This document shows positions 35,508 to 44,467 of a stretch of DNA of 64,000 nucleotides, piece after piece. The first letter of the stretch is position 1; every line of letters starts with the position of its first letter. The notes under the pieces were generated by a model, which saw only the letters and a program-made list of their open reading frames with translations, was not told the DNA's origin and searched no databases. The position numbers and the translations under genes were made by a program. This DNA comes from Dyadobacter linearis (GTDB lineage Bacteria; Bacteroidota; Bacteroidia; Cytophagales; Spirosomataceae), in NCBI RefSeq assembly GCF_907165045.1, contig NZ_CAJRAU010000003.1, positions 558,001 through 622,000 on the forward strand, written 5' to 3'.

Positions 35508-36971
35508 TCAGAAGTCTGCCGCCACGATCGCTTCCTCCACCAATATCATTTCCGATTTTCCCGTCCCGCACATCGAGCAGCAGTAATCCTGTGGCAGCTG
35601 GTCAAAGGAAGTTCCCGCCGGAATATTCTGAACTGGGTCGCCGAAATTTTCATCATATACTGTCAGACAGTCCGGGCATTGGTGAATGTACCGGGTTGGC
35701 GTAAATGTGTCAACTTCTTCTGGCTCGGAAGGCGCAATCTGCATTTCCTCCTTCAAACGCTTGTTATTAAACCGCCGGCACAACCTTTCCAGCTGTACCG
35801 CCAGCTGCATTTTATAAAGTCCTTTTTCAAAAAGCAGTAACCGGCGACTATTAGGATTAAAGTTTTCAGTGTAATAAATATCGTACTGACTAAAAACAGC
35901 CAGCTGCCCGATCCGCAGAACAGGACGCTTTTTTATCAGTACCGAACTGAAAACTTCCGATTTCGGCCGCGTTTGAATACCGAAACAAAGTCCGAAAGTG
36001 CGTGTATCGTGTTTTTCAAAATAGCGGATCAGGTCATTTTTCAGGATCGTTCCTTCATCGTGGTGATCTTCCGTTTGCCAGGCAAGCTCATTTGCGGCGT
36101 GGCGGACATTGATATTGTGTTTTCCCAAAATACCACTCCACTGGTTCCGGTACTGATCTTCAATACCCTTGATAATCATCGATTTCCAGGGCGTAACGCA
36201 TATTTCCCCGATCTTGGTTTTGAGGCAAAGCGTACAGATATCCAGCAAGAACTCTACCGAAAACAGCTCGTCCCGCCGGTACAACCCCAGCCAGGTCCGC
36301 GATTCGTACCTGTTGAAACCTTCATAATAAGGAAGTGAAAAAGAAGGCAATTCCAGTTCCTGCACCGCAGGCTGCGATATATAGTGAATACGCTCGCTAA
36401 CTCCCTGGTACAAAGCTCTTTCTTCTGTCAAATTTTCATCCAACATACATTCCTCCACCGCCTTCGCCACTTTCCCGATCTCGTTGGTATAAATCAGCTC
36501 CCGCCACCGGAATACAGCATTGCTCTGCTTCGGGCGCACATATAAGTACCAGAAATGCGGGTCAGGAGAGGTGATAAAGTTGAGGTTACCAGTAAAAAAC
36601 GGCGTGAAGCTCTGATTAGAATCGGAGATATTGATCTTCAATCTGGGCGCATAGTCAATGCTGTCGAGCACGGAATGGTATTCATTGGCAACCAGCCACT
36701 GGCCAGTTCTGAAAACGTCCTCGCCGCAATACGAACTCAGTATATTAGGTGCCTGATCGCCATTTACTTCATAACTTATCCCCCTGTTTTTCAGATCTTT
36801 TTCCAAAAACCGCATCACCTCGTAATGAACCGTCATCAGCATTTGCTGCCTCGATCCAAACCGAACTTTCCTCACATTCGCCTCCCACGCAGCCAGTAAC
36901 ACTTCTTTCAAAAATCCCGGCGACGCAATGCCGCCCGGCAGATTGATCTTTACGGTATAATAGTCTCTCAC
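35508..36971 (-). CDS. Sulfite/nitrite-reductase-like protein with C-terminal rubredoxin domain
   Basis: This 487-residue protein ends in a rubredoxin domain (residues about 432-475) with both iron-binding pairs, CPDC and CSMC, and the family's FGDP turn. The first 400 residues resemble the repeat fold of sulfite/nitrite reductases (GEICVTPWKSMIIKGI recalls their G-x-x-R/C-x-T-P-W/R block), but the C-x5-C and C-x3-C cysteines that hold siroheme and the [4Fe-4S] cluster in NirB are not seen. It therefore looks like a non-catalytic or altered homologue carrying an electron-transfer module. It is the last gene of the leftward nitrate unit, 29 bases after the nitrate reductase stop, so electron delivery to nitrate or nitrite reduction is plausible (inference). 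Confidence 0.75.
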   Translation of the reverse strand: MRDYYTVKINLPGGIASPGFLKEVLLAAWEANVRKVRFGSRQQMLMTVHYEVMRFLEKDLKNRGISYEVNGDQAPNILSSYCGEDVFRTGQWLVANEYHSVLDSIDYAPRLKINISDSNQSFTPFFTGNLNFITSPDPHFWYLYVRPKQSNAVFRWRELIYTNEIGKVAKAVEECMLDENLTEERALYQGVSERIHYISQPAVQELELPSFSLPYYEGFNRYESRTWLGLYRRDELFSVEFLLDICTLCLKTKIGEICVTPWKSMIIKGIEDQYRNQWSGILGKHNINVRHAANELAWQTEDHHDEGTILKNDLIRYFEKHDTRTFGLCFGIQTRPKSEVFSSVLIKKRPVLRIGQLAVFSQYDIYYTENFNPNSRRLLLFEKGLYKMQLAVQLERLCRRFNNKRLKEEMQIAPSEPEEVDTFTPTRYIHQCPDCLTVYDENFGDPVQNIPAGTSFDQLPQDYCCSMCGTGKSEMILVEEAIVAADF

Positions 36972-37000
36972 GGTTTCGTCAGTTTATCGAATAGCATTTG

Positions 37001-40000
37001 CTAAACAGCCACCAGATTTCCCTCCAATACTTTTTTCAAAATCGCTTTCACTTCGGGCCGGCAAGATCCGCAGCCAGTTCCCGCGCCCGTTTTCTGGCAC
37101 AACTGCTGAAAATCTGCACAGCCGCCGGTAATTTCCTTTTCCAGATTCCCTTCTCCAACATTGTTACATGAGCAAACCAGCTTTCCAATCAGCGGCTCGG
37201 CAGGTTTGCTGGCGCGCAACAATTGCAAGCGTTTTTCCGAAAGCTCCGTGCCGCTGGCGATCAGGTCGCGGAACTCGGCAAACTCATTCTTATCCCCAAT
37301 CATAATCGCGCCCACCAGCCGATCGCGGTGAACAATGCACTTCTTATAATATCTTTTTGATTGGTCCGTGAAAATGATCTGCTCGTAAGAAGGATCGTTC
37401 GCCGGCACTTCGGTAAGTCCGATGCTGCACAGGTGCAAACCTTCCATTTTCAGGATATTCATCGAAATACTGCCTTTATAGGGTTGCGAAATATCGCCTG
37501 CCAGATAGCTGGCGATCGCGGCCGCCTGCTCCTCCGCCCCCATAGTAATCCCCCACATTTTCCCGTTCCATTCCGCGATCTCGCCGGCTGCGTAAATGGA
37601 AGGATCCGAAGTCTGCATATAATCGTTCACCACCACGCCCCGCTTGCAGTCCAGCTCCGCCTCCCGGGCCAGCTCAATATTCGGCACCGTTCCCATCGTC
37701 ATCACCACCACCTGACAATCCAGCTTCCTTCCCGATTTCAGGCGAATGCCTTCCACCTTGTCCGTGCCGGAAAATGTTGCTACCTCATCATTAAAAAACA
37801 CTTCAACTCCCCGGTCGAGCAATTCCTGGTATAACAATTCGCTCGCGAGCGTATCGAGTTGTCGCTCCATAAAACGGCCGCTGCGCTGGATCACGGTCAC
37901 TTTTACATTCATTTCCCTAAATGAAGCCGCCAGTTCCAAACCCAGGATACCACCGCCGACGATCACAGCGTGTGGGTTTTTTGGGGTTAAAAACGGCAGT
38001 AATGCGTCTGCATCGGGACGCGAGCGCATATTAAAGATCCCTTTGAGCCGCGGCACTCCTTTTGGCATAAATGCGCGGCTGCCCGTACCCAGGATCAGCT
38101 GGTCGTAAGTATGTTCCTGGCCATCGCTGTCAATTACAATTTTGTTTTTTCTGTCAATATGCGCGATACCTAATCCTTTGTGTACTATTATATTATGCTC
38201 TTCAAACTGATCTTCACGCAACCTGACTAACTGCTCCCAGCGCTGCGCCCCGCTGATATAGTCGGGCAGCATGACTCGGTTGTAGAATGGATTGACCTCT
38301 TTGGAAAAAACGTGAATTTGATCTTCCTGATTTAATGCGCGGTATGCATTGATAAAGGCCAGTCCCGCGGAGCCTGCCCCTATGATAATGATTTTTTCAA
38401 CCGGTTTTTGATAGAGACTAACCTCCACCGCCGAGAACTTGAAATCCGGCTCTTTGGAACGTGGGTCCACCAGCGAACTTGTGATATTATTGGCCCTCAC
38501 GCCGTTGCTACCCAATATTTTACCCCAATGCATTGGCAGAAAACACAATCCCGGGCGCACATCTTCGGTAACCTGTGCTTTTACCCGAACTTCTCCTCTC
38601 CTGCCCCGCACAGTGACCAGCTGACCGTCGCTTATATTTCGCTTCGCTGCGTCGGTTGGGTGAATTTGCAAAAAAGGCTGCGGAATATGTTTGTTTAGTC
38701 GCGCGACCCGGCCTGTTTTGGTCATCGTATGCCACTGGTCCCTGATCCGGCCTGTAGTTAATATCAACGGAAAATCTTCATCCACCGGCTCCGACCTGTT
38801 TTCATCGTCGACCACGTGGATCTGCGCTCTTTTGTTGGGAGTGTAAAACTGGTGGTCTGTGAAAAGCCGGGCGTTGTTATTTTTTTGGTCAAATGTGTCT
38901 GCCTCCGCAGGAAATGGCCACTGTACACTTCTTTTTTGTTGCAAAACAGCGTGACTTACGCCGGTAACGTCAATACTGGTACCTGCTGTGACTTTGACAT
39001 ATTCATCATAAACCTCCGAAGCGCTACTATAATTAAATGAATCTCCAAAACCCATTTTCGCCGCAAACCGCCAGATAATTTCCGCGTCTGGCAAGGCCTC
39101 ACCGGGTGCATTCACTACTTTGGGTAAATGCGTGATGCGCCGCTCGGCGTTCGTCATTGTACCTTCTTTTTCCAGCCAGGCTGACGCGGGTAATACAACA
39201 TCGGCAAAATGCACGGTATCGGCCCGGTTCGAAACATCCTGCACTACCACAAAACGCGCTTTTTTCAGCGCACTTTCCACCGCATTCATATCCGGCATAC
39301 TCACCAGCGGATTGGTATTAATGATCCAGATCGCTTTCAGCTTATCGTCCGCCAGTGCCTCGAACATCTCAGTCGCCGTGAGTCCCGGCTTGCTGCCAAT
39401 TTCCACCGGACTACCCCAAAAATCTTCCATTTCCCGACGGTGAGCTGCATTCGCTACTTCCCGGTGACCAGGCAAAATATTCGCTAACCCGCCCGTTTCG
39501 CGGCCTCCCATTGCATTCGGCTGGCCTGTCAGTGAAAAAGGTCCGTTTCCCGGGGTGCCAATTCTGCCGGTGATCAAATGCAGATTGATGAGAGAAAGAT
39601 TTTTATTGACGCCGATCACGGACTGGTTCAGCCCCATTGTCCAAAAGGATAGAAATCCGCGCGACTGTCCGATCCAATCGGCAGCCAGTTCAATATCCGC
39701 TTTTGCAACACCACATAATTCCGCCGCCTCCGCAATCGTACGCTGCATTACTTTTTCACAATACGCCTGAAAACCGTCGGTATGGTCGAGAATAAATTCA
39801 TTATCAACGTACCCGTTTTCAATCAATAACCTTCCTATTGCGTGATTGAGCACAATATCAGTACCCGGAATAATCTGCAAATGGAGGTCGGAAGAACGCG
39901 CAGTATCGGTGCGGCGCGGGTCCACGCAAATGATCTTTACATTGGGATTGGCCGCTTTATGCGCCTCGATCCGACGCCAAATAATCGGGTGGCACCAGGC

Positions 40001-40528
40001 AGGATTGGCGCCTGTCACATACATAACATCGGCCGCCTCGATATCATCATAGCACACAGGCACACTATCCTCGCCCAGTGCCAGCTTGTAGCCCATTACC
40101 GCCGAGCTCATGCAGAGCCGCGAGTTGGTATCTATATTATTAGAACCTATAAAACCCTTAATCAGCTTATTAACAAGATAATACTCTTCCGTAAGGCATT
40201 GTCCCGAAACGTAAAATGCAACTGAATCGGGGCCAAACTTTTTAATGAATGTTTTAAAAACCGCAGCAGTTCTTTCCAACGCATCGTCCCAGCTAACCCG
40301 CTGCATCGGCATTGACCGGTTCATCCGCATTTGGGGATACAACAGCCTGTCCGACTGGTCCATGACGGTATAATGCAGGTTCATCCCCTTGGAGCAAAGC
40401 ATACCCTTATTGGAAGGATGTTCTTTGTCACCTTCGAGGCTCAGCTGACCATTACTTTCTTTCGTCACCACCACCCCGCAGCCCACGCCACAGTAACAGC
40501 AGGTCGATTTGAATGATGTTGGTTTCAT
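37001..40528 (-). CDS. Assimilatory nitrate reductase fused to NADH/FAD reductase and BFD-type Fe-S domain
   Basis: This 1175-residue fusion would reduce nitrate to nitrite with electrons from NAD(P)H in the cytosol. Residues 1 to about 705 are a molybdopterin (bis-MGD) nitrate reductase with the N-terminal [4Fe-4S] motif CCYCGVGCG and the closing molydopterin-binding domain. Residues about 710-1105 form an FAD/NAD(P)H oxidoreductase like NirB or NasC (IIIIGAGSAGLAF, then VIVGGGILGLELAAS). Residues about 1120-1165 are a BFD-like [2Fe-2S] domain (CSCNNVGEG and GTGCGSCRPEV). In Klebsiella and Bacillus the reductase partner is a separate protein. ATG 40528 begins just before the cysteine motif; upstream in-frame codons only translate the octamer repeat. 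The leader carries an 8-base tandem repeat. Confidence 0.9.
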   Translation of the reverse strand: MKPTSFKSTCCYCGVGCGVVVTKESNGQLSLEGDKEHPSNKGMLCSKGMNLHYTVMDQSDRLLYPQMRMNRSMPMQRVSWDDALERTAAVFKTFIKKFGPDSVAFYVSGQCLTEEYYLVNKLIKGFIGSNNIDTNSRLCMSSAVMGYKLALGEDSVPVCYDDIEAADVMYVTGANPAWCHPIIWRRIEAHKAANPNVKIICVDPRRTDTARSSDLHLQIIPGTDIVLNHAIGRLLIENGYVDNEFILDHTDGFQAYCEKVMQRTIAEAAELCGVAKADIELAADWIGQSRGFLSFWTMGLNQSVIGVNKNLSLINLHLITGRIGTPGNGPFSLTGQPNAMGGRETGGLANILPGHREVANAAHRREMEDFWGSPVEIGSKPGLTATEMFEALADDKLKAIWIINTNPLVSMPDMNAVESALKKARFVVVQDVSNRADTVHFADVVLPASAWLEKEGTMTNAERRITHLPKVVNAPGEALPDAEIIWRFAAKMGFGDSFNYSSASEVYDEYVKVTAGTSIDVTGVSHAVLQQKRSVQWPFPAEADTFDQKNNNARLFTDHQFYTPNKRAQIHVVDDENRSEPVDEDFPLILTTGRIRDQWHTMTKTGRVARLNKHIPQPFLQIHPTDAAKRNISDGQLVTVRGRRGEVRVKAQVTEDVRPGLCFLPMHWGKILGSNGVRANNITSSLVDPRSKEPDFKFSAVEVSLYQKPVEKIIIIGAGSAGLAFINAYRALNQEDQIHVFSKEVNPFYNRVMLPDYISGAQRWEQLVRLREDQFEEHNIIVHKGLGIAHIDRKNKIVIDSDGQEHTYDQLILGTGSRAFMPKGVPRLKGIFNMRSRPDADALLPFLTPKNPHAVIVGGGILGLELAASFREMNVKVTVIQRSGRFMERQLDTLASELLYQELLDRGVEVFFNDEVATFSGTDKVEGIRLKSGRKLDCQVVVMTMGTVPNIELAREAELDCKRGVVVNDYMQTSDPSIYAAGEIAEWNGKMWGITMGAEEQAAAIASYLAGDISQPYKGSISMNILKMEGLHLCSIGLTEVPANDPSYEQIIFTDQSKRYYKKCIVHRDRLVGAIMIGDKNEFAEFRDLIASGTELSEKRLQLLRASKPAEPLIGKLVCSCNNVGEGNLEKEITGGCADFQQLCQKTGAGTGCGSCRPEVKAILKKVLEGNLVAV

Positions 40529-40561
40529 GTTCAATGATTGAATGAGCGGGCGCCGATGCGC

Positions 40562-40623
40562 TGAATGATTGAATGATTGAATGATCGAATGATTGAATGA
40601 CCGAATGATTGAATGACCGAATG
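40562..40623 (-). repeat. Octanucleotide tandem repeat in the nitrate reductase leader
   Basis: Seven full copies and a partial copy of an 8-base unit lie here, TGAATGAT on the plus strand with C/T variants at the ends of some units (CGAATGAT, TGAATGAC). On the coding strand of the nitrate reductase it is a rotation of TTCAATCA, the unit also found before nirD. The repeat ends exactly 33 bases before the start codon. Confidence 0.9.
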
Positions 40624-40672
40624 GGGCGATGATGCAATCGGCGGCAGTGAAACGCCCCGCCCTTATCAATAA

Positions 40673-40930
40673 CCGTTGGCTTCAGCCGACGGAAAGTGCG
40701 ACACCGGTAGTACTCAAGCCCCACGGCTTCAGCCGACGGAAAGGGCGACACCGCTAGTACCCAAGCCCCACGGCTTCAGCCGACGGAAAGTGCGACACCG
40801 CTAGTACTGAAGTCCCCACGGCTTCAGCCGACGGAAGGTGCGACACCGGTAGTACCCAAGCCCCACGGCTTCAGCCGACGGAAAGTGCGACACCGCTAGC
40901 ACTCAACTCCCCACGGCCTCAGCCGACGGA
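40673..40930. repeat. REP-like array, six copies of a 47-48 base unit
   Basis: The core TTCAGCCGACGGA (CTCAGCCGACGGA in the last copy) recurs at 40681, 40728, 40775, 40823, 40870 and 40918, spacing 47, 47, 48, 47 and 48. Between cores the units share GTGCGACACCGCTAGTAC with few changes. The first copy forms a 9-base hairpin (CCGTTGGCT at 40673 with AGCCGACGG ending at 40692). The array lies between narK and the nitrate reductase and runs into the 3' end of narK. Confidence 0.92.
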
Positions 40931-42219
40931 GATAGGCGCTCGGCCATGATGTTTTGTGTCTTCTCAAAATTCACTAATGCCACCACCGCAGCAATACAAG
41001 CAATAGCCCCCCCGATGTACATAAATGCCTCTGAATAGGAAATAGAGCTCGATTTAAATAGAAACCCAGCCAGCACCGCGCCTACATTCCCGCCCGCGCC
41101 GACAATCCCGCTCACCGAGCCGATCGCCTTTCTATTAATGAAGGGCACGATTGCATAAGTAACCCCATTTGCCATTTTGAGAAACATCGCGAAGCCCAGC
41201 ATCGTCACTACTGCCATCGTCAGACTGCCGCTTTGCGCAAAAAGTGCAATACCGATCCCTTCCAGGCACAATAGCGTGGCGAGCAACCTGCCTTTTCCTA
41301 CCATACCATATTTGTTACCCACCTTGTCAGCCAGAATACCGCCGATCGCACGGGCGAAAATGTTCATAAAACCAAAAGTACCTGCGAGTATCCCGGCGGT
41401 AGCCAGCGAAGTTTCGTAGTTTTCAAAAAAGTAAAGTGCCGCTACATTATCAAAAGTAATTTCTATCCCAAAACATGCACCATAAGCCAGAAACAATGCC
41501 CAGGTACGCGGATCTTTCGCAGCTTTCGCCAATGCACCTTTTGTCTTGACAGCTTTCGGATTGGCAATTGCCAGGTCCTCAAAGTTTCCCGCAGGGGTAT
41601 CTTTTGTAAAACGGTAATAAACGAATGCGAAGATGAAAAGGAATACGCCCGGGATGATCATCGCCACGCGCCACGCCGACTCAGGCAGGTAGCCCATACT
41701 AATGAAAAATCCGAAAACAAGCGGCATTACCATATTTGTGATCCCGCCGCCGAGGTTACCCCAGCCGCCCGCGACGGCATTGGCCGTGCCGACGATTTTC
41801 TGGTCGAACATCACCGAAGTATGGTATTGCGTGATCACAAACGATGCCCCGATCACGCCGATCGCCAGGCGGAAAAGCAGGAATGCTTCATACGAATGCA
41901 CGAGCCCGACAGACATAACCGGAATCGAGCAAACGCCCATTAAAGCCGCATAAGTCTTTCTTGGCCCCCACGAATCGCAAAGTTTGCCGATTAAAATCCT
42001 GGCGACCACCGTGGCAGCGACAGAAGCAATGATGATATTGCCGATCTGTTCCTTGCTCAGCCCGAGGTCTTTTTTAATGATCGTCATCAGCGGGGCCAGG
42101 CCGAACCAGCCGAAAAAACATAGAAAAAACGCCATCCACGTCAAATGAAAGGTACGCATCTGTACGCCTTTGAAACTAAAAATGTTCAACTTTTCAAGGG
42201 GCTTCTGAGTCGTTTCCAT
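40903..42219 (-). CDS. narK: NarK/NasA-type nitrate/nitrite transporter (MFS)
   Basis: This 12-helix major facilitator protein of 438 residues imports nitrate and may exchange or export nitrite. It has the nitrate-porter signatures GGWGNLGGGITNMVMP near residue 150 and GSVSGIVGAGGNVGAVL near residue 365, both glycine-rich motifs of the NNP family, and the cytosolic loop motif ARILIGKLCDSWGPRK. It lies 39 bases after the porin gene. The last nine or ten residues (LSPSAEAVGS) are translated from the final unit of the REP-like array, so its natural C-terminus seems to have been replaced or extended by the repeat. Confidence 0.93.
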   Translation of the reverse strand: METTQKPLEKLNIFSFKGVQMRTFHLTWMAFFLCFFGWFGLAPLMTIIKKDLGLSKEQIGNIIIASVAATVVARILIGKLCDSWGPRKTYAALMGVCSIPVMSVGLVHSYEAFLLFRLAIGVIGASFVITQYHTSVMFDQKIVGTANAVAGGWGNLGGGITNMVMPLVFGFFISMGYLPESAWRVAMIIPGVFLFIFAFVYYRFTKDTPAGNFEDLAIANPKAVKTKGALAKAAKDPRTWALFLAYGACFGIEITFDNVAALYFFENYETSLATAGILAGTFGFMNIFARAIGGILADKVGNKYGMVGKGRLLATLLCLEGIGIALFAQSGSLTMAVVTMLGFAMFLKMANGVTYAIVPFINRKAIGSVSGIVGAGGNVGAVLAGFLFKSSSISYSEAFMYIGGAIACIAAVVALVNFEKTQNIMAERLSPSAEAVGS

Positions 42220-42258
42220 TGTAATAAGAGTTTTGAAATGATGATTTTACGTCGGGAC

Positions 42259-43611
42259 TTACTTCAAAAAATCGGGTTTGATATTGATCATCAGATAAGC
42301 CCAGTTGGCCATTTTCTGCGGATCTTTTACATTCTTAACAGCCGCCAGGCTACTCGTAGGAAGGAAAGTGCAATACCCGCCCTGGAAGCTGATCATATTG
42401 GTGAGATTGTAGGTTGCGATCACGTCCAGCTCGCTGCCGAAGTTGGAGGACAGCCTTTGGTCCTGCGCATTCCGGACCGTCGCTGCACTGGAAAATTGGT
42501 GCAGATCAGCCTGTATAGTCAGTTTTGAGGAAGGTTTTATGAGTGTGTTAATATAAAAATCAGCCAGACCGCCCCGACCAAAACCGTTGGCTGCATAGAA
42601 GTAGTCCATTTGTCCCCAAAACTTGTGCGGAGTACCGTATAATGGATCAAATGTGTGATTTTTGGCAGATCCTGCCGCCGAGCCGGAGGTATAGTCGAAA
42701 CCTGGTCCAATTGAAAAGTTGCGCGTCATCTTATACAAGCCGCGAACAGAATACATCCACGCGCTCAGCAACTTTCCGTCTCTGTCTTTTCCAGTCTGGT
42801 AATAGGCGCTGGCTGTCACGTTCCAGAATTTACCCAATGCAGTTTGCACGTAAGGACCGGCAGTAATGCGCTTCCACGTGCCGGGGCGCAGGTTTTTGGC
42901 ACCCGCTGAATCTAACTTATACTTCTGGAAATCATCTTTGAACAATAGAAAAGAAGCATTACCCTTTTTCAGTTTTTTACCTAAATAACCAAACTGCATG
43001 GATTTGTACATGGTACCTATTCCATTAGTCCCGGCCGGGTAACCTATTGGCACTCCATCGTATAACACCCCGCTCCTCGCCTCACGGTTTTGATTATACG
43101 CAGCGCCAATATGTGCGAGAAATCCGTTGTTTTCAAATTTAAGCAAAACACCGTCGTGTCGCCTTGCCTGTTGGAGCCAGTCCAGATTTCCCAGCAACCG
43201 GCTGTCGTCGTAAAGCAGTTCTTGCCTTCCTATTTTAACCGAAAACACTTTACCCAGCCTGGTTTTGTTGGTATCCAGCAAACTGATCTCGCCCCACGCT
43301 TCGTGCAGCATCAGACCGTTTTGAGGCTGATTTGTAACCCTATTATTGGTAGAAGCATCCTGTCCCCAAACGCGTACATCCTGCAAAGCCGTAAAAAACT
43401 GCATCCGGTAACCTTTGTAGACCGCATTCAGCCGGGTACGCTGGGAAGTGAAAAACGCCGGCTTATCAGTTTTGGACAAAGGAGATCCCTGCCCGTGAAG
43501 TAGCTCAGTGCGCGTTCGCAGCTGACCCGATAAACTGAACTGGGCAAATGCTTCCGAACCTACCAGCAATGCTGATAAACCCGCTATTACGATGCGTATA
43601 GCTGTTTTCAT
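42259..43611 (-). CDS. Alginate-export-type outer-membrane porin
   Basis: This outer-membrane beta-barrel of 450 residues has a signal peptide (RIVIAGLSALLVGSEAFA) and the start of the alginate-export/AlgE-like family (FSLSGQLRTRTELL), with RQELLYDDSRLLGNLDWLQQARRHDG near residue 135, a stretch typical of the family. The barrel closes with a strand ending MINIKPDFLK. Placed between the siroheme gene and narK, it is best read as a porin that lets nitrate or nitrite through the outer membrane rather than an alginate exporter (inference from context). Confidence 0.82.
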   Translation of the reverse strand: MKTAIRIVIAGLSALLVGSEAFAQFSLSGQLRTRTELLHGQGSPLSKTDKPAFFTSQRTRLNAVYKGYRMQFFTALQDVRVWGQDASTNNRVTNQPQNGLMLHEAWGEISLLDTNKTRLGKVFSVKIGRQELLYDDSRLLGNLDWLQQARRHDGVLLKFENNGFLAHIGAAYNQNREARSGVLYDGVPIGYPAGTNGIGTMYKSMQFGYLGKKLKKGNASFLLFKDDFQKYKLDSAGAKNLRPGTWKRITAGPYVQTALGKFWNVTASAYYQTGKDRDGKLLSAWMYSVRGLYKMTRNFSIGPGFDYTSGSAAGSAKNHTFDPLYGTPHKFWGQMDYFYAANGFGRGGLADFYINTLIKPSSKLTIQADLHQFSSAATVRNAQDQRLSSNFGSELDVIATYNLTNMISFQGGYCTFLPTSSLAAVKNVKDPQKMANWAYLMINIKPDFLK

Positions 43612-43634
43612 ATTATATTTTCGGGGTAGAAGAG

Positions 43635-44393
43635 TTAGCAGGCCAAACCGTTACTATGCAGATATTCCAGTGCGTAAGAAGGATGCAGGGCCACTACTTC
43701 GCCCATGATCATAATGGCGGGCGTTCCGATATTTTGTTCACGCACGAGCTGGGGCATTTCCCAAACTTGACCGATCACACTTTTTTCGTCAGGCCGCGTT
43801 CCATTTTGAATCACTGCCATCGGCAAATGTCCACGACCGAAACGCTTGTACAATGCGCATATCTCTTCCAGTTTGCCCAATCCCATTAATACTACCACAG
43901 TAGCTTTCGATTGAACCGCAAGCTGCATATCGTCTGAAAGTGAACCGTCGCGGGTAGTACCGGTGATCACCCAAAAGCTTTCGCTCACACCCCGGCGGGT
44001 AACCGGAATTTCCATCGACGCAGGCACCGAGATACAGCTTGAAACGCCCGGCACAACCTCCACCGTCACACCACAGTCCCTGGCATATTGCATTTCCTCG
44101 TGTCCGCGGCCGAATACAAATGGATCGCCACCTTTCAAACGCACCACGTGACCTTTCTTCCGGGCAAGCCGCACGATCAGACCGTTGATTTCCTCCTGTG
44201 AAAATGAAGGTTCACCCACTTTTTTTCCTACGTAGATCTTCATGGAATGCGCCGGCGCGAAGTCCAACAATTCATGACAGGCGAGTTCATCATACAGTAC
44301 GACGTCCGCTTTTTCCAGTGCCCTGATCCCTTTTAAGGTAATCAGCTCTCCGTCTCCCGGCCCGGCACCAACCAATGTTAGTTTAGCTTCCAT
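43635..44393 (-). CDS. cobA: Uroporphyrinogen-III C-methyltransferase (siroheme synthesis)
   Basis: This SAM-dependent enzyme of 252 residues methylates uroporphyrinogen III at C2 and C7 to make precorrin-2, the precursor of siroheme used by NirB. Family motifs are complete: VGAGPGDGELITLKG, ADVVLYDEL, RLKGGDPFVFGRG, VEVVPGVSS and PVTRRGVS. It is a stand-alone SUMT with no CysG-type oxidase/chelatase part, so those steps must be encoded elsewhere. It is the first gene of the leftward nitrate unit, 23 bases before the porin, and is divergent from nirB. Confidence 0.95.
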   Translation of the reverse strand: MEAKLTLVGAGPGDGELITLKGIRALEKADVVLYDELACHELLDFAPAHSMKIYVGKKVGEPSFSQEEINGLIVRLARKKGHVVRLKGGDPFVFGRGHEEMQYARDCGVTVEVVPGVSSCISVPASMEIPVTRRGVSESFWVITGTTRDGSLSDDMQLAVQSKATVVVLMGLGKLEEICALYKRFGRGHLPMAVIQNGTRPDEKSVIGQVWEMPQLVREQNIGTPAIMIMGEVVALHPSYALEYLHSNGLAC

Positions 44394-44427
44394 TTGTTTC
44401 GTAATACAGGAGTGAATATTGAAAATG

Positions 44428-44441
44428 TACTATGTATAGTA
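44428..44441. promoter_or_regulatory. Palindrome in the cobA leader, possible operator
   Basis: TACTATGTATAGTA is a perfect inverted repeat (TACTAT, GT, ATAGTA) lying 35 bases before the cobA start and downstream of its predicted transcription start. A related sequence, TTACTATATACTATG, overlaps the nirB start at 44658-44672. The pairing hints at a shared regulator, but this is inference. Confidence 0.35.
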
Positions 44442-44467
44442 GTTAATAACCATCATTACTACGGCAT

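Noticed and set aside
40452..40751. Minus-strand open frame of 99 codons over the repeats
   Set aside because: It only translates the octamers and REP-like units and overlaps the nitrate reductase start; the in-frame reading changes with each repeat.
40673..40930. CRISPR array
   Set aside because: The repeated units are contiguous and near identical over their whole length, with no unique spacers and no cas genes nearby.
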